NCBI GenBank assembly: GCA_023150835.1
Contig: JAKLKB010000074.1
Coordinates: 1 to 47,498, forward strand
Source: Myxococcota bacterium
GTDB lineage: Bacteria; Myxococcota_C; UBA6777
Length of the DNA: 47,498 nucleotides
Reading direction: 5' to 3'
The notes beneath the pieces were generated by a model that worked only from the letters and a program-made list of their open reading frames with translations, was not told the DNA's origin and made no database searches. The position numbers and the translations under genes are program-made. This document shows, piece after piece, positions 15,393-22,972 of this stretch; positions within the stretch are counted from its first letter, which is position 1; each line of letters opens with the position of its first letter.

Positions 15393-15869
15393 ATGCAACA
15401 TTGGTTGTTGATGTTCCGACCCGATACGTACGGAAAAGTGCGAGAGCATGGGAAGATTGGAGTTCGGGAAGGCGCGAGAAAGCGGCTATCGGGGATGAAA
15501 ACGGGGGATCGGTTTGTGACGTATTTATCGCGAGTGCAGTTGTTGGATGGGTATGGTGAGATCACAAGCGAGGTATTCGAGGAAGATACGCTGATCTTTG
15601 CTTCGGACAAGCTGTATCCGTACCGTTGCCGTGTGGCGTTTGACAAGGTGGGTGCGGAAGTTCCGGTGGGTGATATCTTGTGGTTTTTGGATGCGTTTGA
15701 GGGGTTGAGTACGACGACGCCGACCAACATCATGTTTTGCAAGGGCGGGGTGATGGAGATCAGCAAGAAAGATTACGAGACGTTGTTGGATATGATCCAA
15801 CATCCGCCCAAGTCGGGCAAGAGCAACACCGCAGCATACCGCACCCACGAGAAAAGGCACACCGCGTAG
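15393..15869 (+). CDS. EVE-domain protein (modified-base reader family)
   Basis: A 158-aa protein that is a nearly complete EVE domain (2-133). It opens MQHWLLMFRPDTYG and continues with GARKRLSGMKTGDRFVTYL, LLDGYGEITSE and YPYRCRVAF, the strand pattern of the PUA/EVE fold. EVE domains bind modified bases in DNA and are common next to restriction and other defence genes. AGGAG lies ten bases before the ATG at 15393; an open extension to 15339 has no site. It faces away from the ATPase operon across a shared intergenic region, consistent with a role in sensing modified DNA. The C-terminal 25 residues are polar and probably disordered. Confidence 0.88.
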   Translation: MQHWLLMFRPDTYGKVREHGKIGVREGARKRLSGMKTGDRFVTYLSRVQLLDGYGEITSEVFEEDTLIFASDKLYPYRCRVAFDKVGAEVPVGDILWFLDAFEGLSTTTPTNIMFCKGGVMEISKKDYETLLDMIQHPPKSGKSNTAAYRTHEKRHTA

Positions 15870-15939
15870 AAGCGAACGGTTGGGTATGCGGAGAGCCAAG
15901 CGAACGGCGTGTTTGGGATGTTCCGAGCAGCGCGTAAAT

Positions 15940-15984
15940 TTATACGAAATCCGCAGGGAGCGTGATCGTAAAACGTAGGGGCAG
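15940..15984 (-). repeat. Dispersed 45-bp repeat, copy B (inverted relative to copy A)
   Basis: Read on the minus strand it begins CTGCCCCTACG, contains TTTACGATCACGC and ends GCGGATTTCGTATAA. About 38 of 46 aligned positions match copy A at 1548-1593 by hand alignment. It closes the region holding the TnpB element, the defence operon and the EVE gene. The stretch 15870-15939 holds nothing recognisable. Confidence 0.8.
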
Positions 15985-16091
15985 ACAGGTGTGGCACTTG
16001 GACCAACTCATGCCATTCGTTTGCGATCATCATTCCTACCATATCCGTCAAAAGCGTATCCATAAGCGTCGATGCGGTTTGTTGTAAACGC

Positions 16092-16325
16092 CCTGTGATT
16101 GGGCAGCAACAGGGGGCTGCCCCATGCTCGCGGCACTGATGAAACGTTCGGGATACACCTGTGACTGGGCAGCAACAGGGGGCTGCCCCATGCTCGCGGC
16201 ACTGATGAAACGTTCGGGATACACCTGTGATTGGGCAGCAACAGGGGGCTGCCCCATGCTCGCGGCACTGATGAAACGTTCGGGATACACCTGTGATTGG
16301 GCAGCCACAGGGGGCTGCCCCTACT
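16092..16325. repeat. 66-bp tandem repeat with internal hairpin, 3.5 units
   Basis: Units start CCTGTGATTGGGCAGC at 16092, 16158, 16224 and 16290; the last is partial and runs into GCCCCTAC. Each contains GGGCAGC-AACAGGG-GGCTGCCC, a stable hairpin, followed by a constant CATGCTCGCGGCACTGATGA segment. The same hairpin core ends the 26-bp array near 1550. Because 66 is divisible by 3, all frames are open across it, but none is a plausible gene. Confidence 0.92.
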
Positions 16326-16356
16326 TTTTCACGTACTTCACGGACGGAACTCGTAG
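16315..16356 (+). repeat. Dispersed 45-bp repeat, copy C (diverged)
   Basis: It begins CTGCCCCTACTTTTTCACGTAC and ends CGGACGGAACTCGTAGAAA. It keeps the start, the CACGGACGGA-like middle and the TCGTA-AA end of copies A and B but has more differences. It follows the hairpin of the 66-bp array just as copy A follows the hairpin of the 26-bp array. Confidence 0.6.
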
Positions 16357-16478
16357 AAACTGTTTGCTTTGAAAAAAGCAGCCGTCAAAGCGAACAGTCC
16401 GGAGCAGAAACCTCGTTACGCAGGGAAAAAACAGTCGTGTTGTCAGCGAAACGAATCGATTGAGTTGGTCCAAGTGTG

Positions 16479-16779
16479 AAGACGGAGGGTACGACATCCG
16501 TGTCTGGTGTGATCAAAAGGGTGGGGCGTATTGCATACGCCCTTGCCCCATTCACGGAGATTTTGCTCGCTGTGTACGAGCAGGCAACCTGCGGATTTGG
16601 TATGACGCCGTGGAAAAGGGAAAGCGTGAAGAATCAACCCGTTGTAGGGGCGGTTCGCGAACCGCCCGCGCCTGAATTTCCCCGTTGGCCGGGGGGAATG
16701 AGGGGGGCCGAAAAAAGAAAAAGTTGGCGTTTCTGCGCTCGCTGTTCTTGCGAAGAGTATGGAGGAGGGCGTATATAAA
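16479..16779. other. Gene-free stretch with hairpins
   Basis: No credible gene is seen between the repeat cluster and the tRNA terminator. The stretch holds GGCGTATTGCATACGCC (about 16527-16543) and GGGCGGTTCGCGAACCGCCC (16648-16667), both perfect or near-perfect palindromes of the REP type. Short open frames here lack ribosome sites and protein-like composition. Confidence 0.6.
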
Positions 16780-16812
16780 AAAGAAGCCATCCGAGGGTCG
16801 GATGGCTTCTTT
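16780..16812 (-). terminator. Rho-independent terminator of the tRNA operon
   Basis: A perfect 15-bp stem, AAAGAAGCCATCCGA and TCGGATGGCTTCTTT, closes a 3-base loop. On the minus strand it is followed by a run of U (A-rich 16774-16782 on plus). It lies about 80 bases downstream of tRNA-Glu. Confidence 0.9.
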
Positions 16813-16890
16813 GGGGGGGGGGACTCGGTAAATATGTTTTGAGGATTTTGGGTTGTCAAGAATTTTTTCTTAACAACTACCTCAGGAAAA

Positions 16891-16963
<73 letters not shown>

Positions 16964-16970
16964 GGTGGAG

Positions 16971-17043
16971 TGAGTCGGGAGGGACTCGAACCCTCGACCA
17001 CCGGATTAAAAGTCCGATGCTCTACCGACTGAGCTACCGACTC
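16971..17043 (-). tRNA. tRNA-Lys (anticodon TTT)
   Basis: The minus strand begins GAGTCGGTAGCTCAGTCGGT and ends CCGACTCA. The anticodon loop is CTTTTAA (TTT) in a GGA/TCC stem, and the T arm holds GGGTTCGAGTCCC. No CCA is encoded. It is the first gene of the unit, about 40 bases downstream of the promoter. Confidence 0.97.
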
Positions 17044-17087
17044 AGCTTCCTGCGGGCGGGGCGTCAACCTCGCCTCAACGGTTGTGG

Positions 17088-17116
17088 AATATAGCGGGTG
17101 ACCCTAGATCCGTCAA
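17088..17116 (-). promoter_or_regulatory. Sigma70-type promoter for the tRNA operon
   Basis: On the minus strand TTGACG (17116-17111) and TATATT (17093-17088) are spaced by exactly 17 bases. A start at about 17081 would leave a 37-base leader before tRNA-Lys. Confidence 0.85.
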
Positions 17117-17241
17117 GGAAAAAGATTGGCGTGCGGCATTTTTTTTCTAAAGGTTTCTTTTTACAGCGCAAACCGAATGCTTTGCCGCACCACCCGATGC
17201 GAGCGGGGGTACGCCAACCGTTCGCAGAAGTTCAAAAAAAT

Positions 17242-19854
17242 TTAAGAACCGACGTGGGGTCGACGGTCACGATCACGGCCACGATAGCGGGGTCGTCGCC
17301 CGCCACGACGCAAGTGTCGCAGCTCACTGGCACTTTCGGGAGCAAGATGAGTCGGAGGGAGATCGTCGACGTCGACCTCTTCGTGGGGGCTCTGTTCGGG
17401 TGCAGGAGGAACGTTGATTGAGGAGGGACGGTCAACATGGGATTGCGGCAAAGACAGCGGATCTTCGGGTTCGGCGCGAGGTTGTTCGATAGAAGCGATC
17501 GTCCCCGAAGCAAGGGCTTCTTGTTGTAGAGAGGCCCACGTTTGGAGGCGTTGTGTGTGGAGTTGTTGTTCGACCGGTAAAAAGCGCATAAACCAAGGCA
17601 GGCCGACAGGAGCGGAAGCAAGAGAAGAGGCCAGATCGAAGTGATCCAAGGGGCTGCGCAGCGTGACAGGCCGATGCGAAGGGTCGAGCGAAAAGCGTTC
17701 GCGCTCAAGACCAACAGGCTCGGTCAGGGGCACGTTGGGGGCAGGTTTGGCGACGGCTGATTTACTGAAAGGAGCGGATGTAGCGAGTTGAATTGATTCA
17801 AGAGGGTTTCTTCTTGGTTCAAACAGCGGCACTTTTTCACGTGCTGCGGGTTGTACAAGAGGGATTTCTTTGGGCGGTCGAGGCGCAAGAGGCGAAACGT
17901 ACGATCGCGAAGAAGGCGAAGAAGGAGCGTCACCGACAAGCGGCGGCTGAGACAACGGTTCGGAAGGGACGGTGGGAACAGGCGATCGAGGGGATTCGCT
18001 TCGAGCGGAAAAAGAAGGGCGTTCATTGGATCGCAACGGCCCTTGTTCGCGGTGTTTTTGCAGAGGGATCTTGTTGTCAGCCGCATCGTCGGGGCGCCTA
18101 TCTTCGAGACGCTTATCTTCGAGACGCTTATCTTCGAGACGCTTGTTGTCAGCCGCATCGTCGGGTCGCTTGTCTTCGAGGCGCTTATCTTCGAGACGCT
18201 TGTTGTCAGCCGCATCGTCGGGTCGCTTGTCTTCGAGGCGCTTATCTTCGAGACGCTTGTTGTCAGTTCGGGTTTCTTCGGGGCGCTTGTCTTCGAGGCG
18301 TCTGTCTTCGGGTAGTTTGGAGAGATCGACTTGGAGGGGTTCGCGTTCGCGTTTTTTCCGAACGAGGGGATGGGTGGCAAGGAAGCCTTGGAGATCGTTT
18401 TCGAGGTCGATACATCCGCCCTCACGGGGCAAGATCTCGGCGAGCAGACTGTATTCTTGAAAGAGGTAGTGCAACTCTTCGCGTTTGTGGTTGAGCATAT
18501 AGATGGCGACATCATGGGGGAGACGTGCTTCGACGCGCTCGAAACGTTTTTGCAGTGCGAGTTCTTGGAGTCGGCGGAGGACCATCAAGGCGCTTGCTTC
18601 GGGGTTAGGGAGTTGGCCATGTCCGTTGCAATGGGGGCAAGGGATAAAATGCCCGAGTGCTTTGCTGTCGCGGATACGTTGGCGAGAGAGGGAGAGCAAA
18701 CCAAAGGACGCGGATATCTTTCCGATACGGATGCGCGCTTTGTCGTGTTGGATCGCGAGGCGAAAGTGGCGCTCCACTTCGCGGGTATTGCGTAGAATTC
18801 GCATGCTGATGAAGTCGATCACGATCAATCCGCCAAGATCGCGCAGGCGGAGTTGTCGTGATATCTCGTAACAGGCTTCGATGTTGGTTCTGAGCGCGGT
18901 GTCTTCGGTGTTGTTTTCGGATTGTGCGCGACCAGAGTTGACGTCGATGGCGACCAAGGCTTCGGCTTGATCGATCACAATCGATCCTCCCGAAGCAAGG
19001 GAGATCTTGCGCTCAAAGACTTCGCTGATCTGCGGCTCGATGTTGTAGTGCGTAAAAAGCGGGCGATCCTCGTCATAAAAGCGGACGATATTTTGTTGGC
19101 TGGAGATCAAAGCGGCGTAGTAATCGCGTGCGCGTTCAAAGGCTTCTTCTTCGTCGACAAGGATCTCGTCGATGCTGCTATCGTAGTAATCGCGGATCAT
19201 CCGTTGGATGATATCGCTGTCTTGAAAGACGCATCCAGCGCGTGGACCGCGCTTGGATTGCTGTTGAATGGTTCGCCACAAGCGCAACAGATAATCGAGT
19301 TCGCGTTGGATATCTTCGATCGGTCGGCCCATTCCAGCCGTACGAACGATAATGCCGAAGCCATCGGGGAGTTTGAGATCGCGCATAAAATCGCGTAAAG
19401 CCTTGCGTTGTTCGGCATCATCGATCTTGCGCGAAACCCCGCCGCCACCGGATCGCGGCATCAACACCACATAACGCCCGGGGATCGTGCAGTACGTCGT
19501 CAGCGCAGCTCCCTTGTTTTCGAGTTCTTCACGGACGACCTGCACCAACACGGGCTGTCCTTTTTGGAGGACTTCGTCGACGCGGGGGCGGTCTTTGTCT
19601 TTGGGGGAGTGGGAGGACCAAAAATCGGGGTGGATCTCATGGAAGGGCAAAAAGCCATGACGGCCTGCGCCGTATTCGACAAATACGGCTTGGATCGAGG
19701 GTTCGACGCGAACCACATACCCCCGATAGATATTGTTTCGGTTTTTCTCACGCAGTCGGTTTTCGACGTCGAACTCAACGAGCTTGCCGTTTTCGATGAT
19801 GGCAGCGCGAACCTCTTCGGGCTCGTTGACATTGAATAGCATCTTTTTGGACAT
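17242..19854 (-). CDS. rne: Ribonuclease E/G family endoribonuclease
   Basis: An 870-aa RNase E-type protein. The S1 RNA-binding domain (about 37-125) has NIYRGYVVRVEPSIQAVFVEYG. The catalytic DNase-I-like region carries VAIDVNSGRA (Asp304) and GGLIVIDFISM (Asp347), the two metal ligands. CPHC at 406-409 is the zinc-link of the dimer. Residues beyond about 515 form a long, charged, low-complexity tail with three 19-aa KRLEDKRLEDKRPDDAADN-type repeats, then a proline-rich region and a basic end (GRRPRYRGRDRDRR) suited to RNA binding. This tail likely scaffolds a degradosome, but no known partner motif is recognised. AGGAG precedes ATG 19854. Its role is mRNA decay and rRNA/tRNA processing. Confidence 0.93.
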   Translation of the reverse strand: MSKKMLFNVNEPEEVRAAIIENGKLVEFDVENRLREKNRNNIYRGYVVRVEPSIQAVFVEYGAGRHGFLPFHEIHPDFWSSHSPKDKDRPRVDEVLQKGQPVLVQVVREELENKGAALTTYCTIPGRYVVLMPRSGGGGVSRKIDDAEQRKALRDFMRDLKLPDGFGIIVRTAGMGRPIEDIQRELDYLLRLWRTIQQQSKRGPRAGCVFQDSDIIQRMIRDYYDSSIDEILVDEEEAFERARDYYAALISSQQNIVRFYDEDRPLFTHYNIEPQISEVFERKISLASGGSIVIDQAEALVAIDVNSGRAQSENNTEDTALRTNIEACYEISRQLRLRDLGGLIVIDFISMRILRNTREVERHFRLAIQHDKARIRIGKISASFGLLSLSRQRIRDSKALGHFIPCPHCNGHGQLPNPEASALMVLRRLQELALQKRFERVEARLPHDVAIYMLNHKREELHYLFQEYSLLAEILPREGGCIDLENDLQGFLATHPLVRKKREREPLQVDLSKLPEDRRLEDKRPEETRTDNKRLEDKRLEDKRPDDAADNKRLEDKRLEDKRPDDAADNKRLEDKRLEDKRLEDRRPDDAADNKIPLQKHREQGPLRSNERPSFSARSESPRSPVPTVPSEPLSQPPLVGDAPSSPSSRSYVSPLAPRPPKEIPLVQPAAREKVPLFEPRRNPLESIQLATSAPFSKSAVAKPAPNVPLTEPVGLERERFSLDPSHRPVTLRSPLDHFDLASSLASAPVGLPWFMRFLPVEQQLHTQRLQTWASLQQEALASGTIASIEQPRAEPEDPLSLPQSHVDRPSSINVPPAPEQSPHEEVDVDDLPPTHLAPESASELRHLRRGGRRPRYRGRDRDRRPHVGS
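18071..18265 (-). repeat. 57-bp tandem repeats inside the RNase E tail
   Basis: TTGTTGTCAGCCGCATCGTC recurs at 18071, 18143 and 18200, with a partial copy at 18257; the spacing is 72, 57 and 57 bases. A 15-bp sub-unit (CTTATCTTCGAGACG) repeats within. All lengths are multiples of 3, so the frame is kept and the copy number may vary between strains. Confidence 0.85.
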
Positions 19855-20769
19855 GAATCGGCTCTCTCCTCTGGCCGTATGGGGTCCACACGCCCGAAAG
19901 CGGAGAAAACAGACCGAAAAGGAAAGAGCGCAAGGCCGATGTGACGAGAAAAGAGGCGCTTTTCATTTCGCGATATGTGGAGAGAAAGTTTGTTTGGGGT
20001 ATCATCCGCATCCTTCGCAGTGTCCACATCGTCAGCATCATCTGCAACGCGCCCGTGTATGGGGCGTTATCTGTTCCGTATTCGCGTCTGTCGGATGGGT
20101 GGTTTGGGGTGAGCAGGGTTGTCCAAAGAGAGGTGTGCGCTGCGTGCTTGCAGATATCACAACCTCGGGTCGGAAAGAGCATTGCCTCGAACGCAGCCAC
20201 GCGACCTCGAAAGCACAGACAACACAACTTGAACCATCCACTTCTCTCACTCGGCGTATGAGGCAAACAAGAACATCTCTCGTTTGCCAATGCTTCCATC
20301 TCAGAAACGAAGGTCGACGACCTCCGTTGTATAAGGCTTGTTTTGGGTTTTGTATTTCTTTGGGTGCGCAACGCACCGTCCGCCAAACTCACCAAGGTGT
20401 GCGTGGGGGATGAACCGAAAACTGGGCGGAAGAGCATCGGCTCCCGCAGTTCGATAGACTTGTGGGGCATGGCCCCACACCCCGCCATAGACCGAAGGCC
20501 CCTTGTTCGCCGCATTCGCGAGGAGATCGTTCGTTTTTCAAACCAACAGTTCTACCGCTTGAAACACCGCGAACACGGGGGTTTTTGCCAACTGCGTCAC
20601 TTCTCTACGGTAAGGATTTTCCTTACGCCAAAACGTCAAGAAGCATACTTCCCCAAAAAGCCCTTGTCAAGGCGACGCCTTCGCGGCATCTTGGCGCGTG
20701 TAGAGCGTTTCGTACGCCGCTTGCCCGCGCTCTTTGTTTTCCGCCCTGTCACATACGGAGAAGATCACC
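19855..20769. other. 915-bp gene-free stretch upstream of rne and the lipoprotein gene
   Basis: Open frames here have no ribosome sites and unnatural composition, so I call none. The stretch should hold the rne leader and promoter on the minus strand. It also contains a copy of a ~120-bp dispersed repeat (20461-20581) and an AAGGCGACGCCTTCGCGGC palindrome-like segment near 20669. Confidence 0.6.
20461..20581. repeat. Dispersed ~120-bp repeat, copy 1
   Basis: It starts TGTGGGGCATGGCCCCACA (a hairpin), continues CCCCGCCATAGACCG, CCCCTTG and GAGATCG, and ends CGCTTGAAACACCGCGAACA. A second copy, same orientation, is at 42428-42547. Confidence 0.85.
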
Positions 20770-21270
20770 GTGTATCGGCCTCTTTGTTATTCAAGCCCCC
20801 ATCGCGTGGCGCTTTTTTTCGGTGTCGTCTTGTTGTTGGGTGGATGTCGTCCACCGAGCGAGGCAGAACAAGCCTTTTCGCGCTTTCGCAGCCACCTCGA
20901 AAAACAACAAACCGCCCGAGCATGGGCGATGCTGACTCAGCGCAGCCAACAAGCCCTCCAACAAGCCCTTCGGCGCGCAAACAGCCAAGAGCCCCCCGCA
21001 CAATTCTTCCAAAAAGCCTCGTTCTTGCGGAACTTGCGTATGCGCCCTCATCCTGCGCGCCCGCCCCACCAGACCCAAACGCTTGCGGATCTCCATTTCC
21101 TCGACGAACTGGGCCGCTCTCAGGTGGTCAGGCTTCGCCGCGAAGACAACCGATGGTGCGTCGATCTGCGCGGGACATGGGTACTTGAAGAAGCTGCCCC
21201 AACCTCCCGCCCCGTGCCTACCGCCTCTCCAACATCACAAACCGCCCAAACACGGCCCTCTTCGCGATAG
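20770..21270 (+). CDS. Small hypothetical lipoprotein
   Basis: A 166-aa secreted lipoprotein starting at GTG 20770, with GGAG about 9 bases upstream. The signal peptide ends in LLLGGC (lipobox, Cys about 26). The mature part has a helical region with AEQAFSRFRSHLEKQQ and a small C-terminal fold (VRLRREDNRWCVDLRGTWVLE), which resembles proteins that process a multi-term ligand or cell-wall stress signals; no family is assigned. The last residues (SSR) lie in the first unit of a 38-bp tandem array, so the natural C-terminus may have been altered by repeat growth. Convergent with radA. Confidence 0.7.
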   Translation: MYRPLCYSSPHRVALFFGVVLLLGGCRPPSEAEQAFSRFRSHLEKQQTARAWAMLTQRSQQALQQALRRANSQEPPAQFFQKASFLRNLRMRPHPARPPHQTQTLADLHFLDELGRSQVVRLRREDNRWCVDLRGTWVLEEAAPTSRPVPTASPTSQTAQTRPSSR

Positions 21271-21470
21271 GCATCCTTCACCGCTCAACACAGCCCTCTT
21301 CGCGATAGGCATCCTTCGCCGCTTGACACAGCCCTCTTCGCGATAGGCATCCTTCGCCGCTTGACACAGCCCTCTTCGCGATAGGCATCCTTCACCGCTC
21401 AACACAGCCCTCTTCGCGATAGGCATCCTTCGCCGCTTAACACAGCCCTCTTCGCGATAGGCATCCTTAA
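21256..21470. repeat. 38-bp tandem repeat array, six units
   Basis: Units beginning CCCTCTTCGCGATAGGCATC start at 21256, 21294, 21332, 21370, 21408 and 21446. Variation sits in the last part (TTCACCGCTCAACACAG or TTCGCCGCTTGACACAG). The array overlaps the end of the lipoprotein gene and reaches the stop codon of radA, filling the whole convergent gap. Confidence 0.95.
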
Positions 21471-22846
21471 CCACGCGAAAACAACGTATCCAAGGCTTCT
21501 TCTAAGCGGCGGATCCCGATAAATCGGGCTTTTCGTGGTGAAGCTAACGAGGCGCGGTTGTGCTCGGGCAGCAAGACCTGCGCAAATCCCAGCTTCACGG
21601 CTTCTTTTGCGCGTGTCTCGGCTTGCGAGATCCCCCGCACTTCGCCCGCAAGCCCCAACTCCCCAAAGATCGCCATATCTTGCGGCAACGCTCTACCCCG
21701 AAAGCTCGATGCCAAGGCCATCGCCACCGCCAGATCTGCCGCAGGCTCATCCAGCCGATATCCTCCCGCGACATTCACGAAGATATCTGCTGCTGCGATC
21801 TGCATCCCGCCGCTTTTCTCCAACACCGCAACCAACAACGCCACGCGATTGGGATCTACACCCGTACAAGTCCGCCGAGGTGTCCCATACACGGGCGTCC
21901 CCACCAAGGCTTGCACTTCCACGAGCATAGGCCGCGTCCCTTCGATGCACACCGTCACCACCGAGCCCGGGGCGTCCAAGGGACGCTGATCCAAAAATAG
22001 CGCAGACGGATTCCCTACTTCCTGCAAACCGTCTTCTTTCATCTCAAAAACCCCGATCTCGTTGGTCGAACCAAAGCGATTTTTCACCGCCCGCAAGATC
22101 CGATACGGATGGCCTCGATCTCCCTCAAAGTACAACACCGTGTCGACCATGTGTTCCAACACACGCGGCCCTGCGATCGCCCCATCCTTCGTGACATGCC
22201 CGATCAACCATGTGGGGATCGATTCGCGTTTGGCGAGGTGCAAGAAACGGCTGGTGGCTTCGCGGATCTGTGAGATCGCTCCCGGGGCGGCGGGGATCTC
22301 AGGGCAATAGACCGACTGGATCGAGTCGACGATCAACAGCGCGGGTTTGATCCGTTGAACTTGTTGGCGGATGTGATCGACGTCCACTTCGGCCAGCATC
22401 AAGATCCCTTCGTGCAACATCCCAAGGCGCTTGGCGCGCATGTGCGCTTGGGGCAAAGATTCTTCTCCTGAAACGTACAGCACTTGATGCCCATCCCGCG
22501 CCATCTTGGCGGCTGCTTGCATCGCCAACGTCGACTTGCCGATCCCGGGATCCCCCCCAAGCAAGATCAAAGTCCCCGGGACCAGTCCCCCTCCCAACAC
22601 CCGATCCAACTCCGCCACCGCAAAGCGATAGCGCGTGACATCCCCCACTTGCACTTCGGTCAGCGGCGTAGGGCCGCCCTCTTGCGCCAATGTATTCTTG
22701 CGGCGTGCTTCGTGGCTGCTTTTTTGCGGTACTTCGGCCATTTCCACAAACGAGTTCCACGCCCCACAGTCGGGACAGCGTCCCAACCACTTTGGCGTCT
22801 TGCTCCCACAAGCCCCACACTCGTAGATCACCTTTGCTTTTGCCAT
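21467..22846 (-). CDS. radA: DNA repair protein RadA (Sms)
   Basis: A 459-aa RadA of normal length. The N-terminal zinc finger has Cys10, 13, 24 and 27. The RecA-like core has GGDPGIGKST (97-106), a Walker B at LLIVDSIQS, and the family motif KNRFGSTNE (about 255). The Lon-like C-terminal domain begins near 290 (VEVQALVGTP, GGYRLDEPAADLAVAMAL), without protease activity in this family. RadA drives branch migration of recombination intermediates. The stop codon abuts the 38-bp repeat array. Confidence 0.97.
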   Translation of the reverse strand: MAKAKVIYECGACGSKTPKWLGRCPDCGAWNSFVEMAEVPQKSSHEARRKNTLAQEGGPTPLTEVQVGDVTRYRFAVAELDRVLGGGLVPGTLILLGGDPGIGKSTLAMQAAAKMARDGHQVLYVSGEESLPQAHMRAKRLGMLHEGILMLAEVDVDHIRQQVQRIKPALLIVDSIQSVYCPEIPAAPGAISQIREATSRFLHLAKRESIPTWLIGHVTKDGAIAGPRVLEHMVDTVLYFEGDRGHPYRILRAVKNRFGSTNEIGVFEMKEDGLQEVGNPSALFLDQRPLDAPGSVVTVCIEGTRPMLVEVQALVGTPVYGTPRRTCTGVDPNRVALLVAVLEKSGGMQIAAADIFVNVAGGYRLDEPAADLAVAMALASSFRGRALPQDMAIFGELGLAGEVRGISQAETRAKEAVKLGFAQVLLPEHNRASLASPRKARFIGIRRLEEALDTLFSRG

Positions 22847-22972
22847 CCTCGCTCCTTTGCTTCTTCACGCTTTTGTGTGACCATCCGCACCTTTTCAGGG
22901 TCTTTTCTCGAAGCAACGCCACACGTTGTGGACTTTTCCTTTGTCTGAACAAGACACCCATCGAGGTTATCC

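Larger units (their letters stand above)
15991..16478. repeat. Imperfect inverted repeat around the 66-bp array
   Basis: CACTTGGACCAACTCATGCC with CATTCGTTTGCG at about 15993-16025 is matched in inverse orientation by AAACGAATCGATTGAGTTGG followed by TCCAAGTG at about 16449-16476. The pair brackets the 66-bp array and dispersed copy C. It may define the ends of a small composite repetitive element. Gap content outside the array is otherwise unremarkable. Confidence 0.55.

Noticed and set aside
16443-16859. Short frames between the 66-bp array and the tRNA terminator
   Set aside because: They run through palindromic repeats, lack start signals and have non-protein composition.
20343-21188. 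281-aa plus-strand frame overlapping the lipoprotein gene
   Set aside because: Arg/Phe-rich, without a ribosome site, crossing a dispersed repeat; the lipoprotein frame has lipobox, start site and natural composition.
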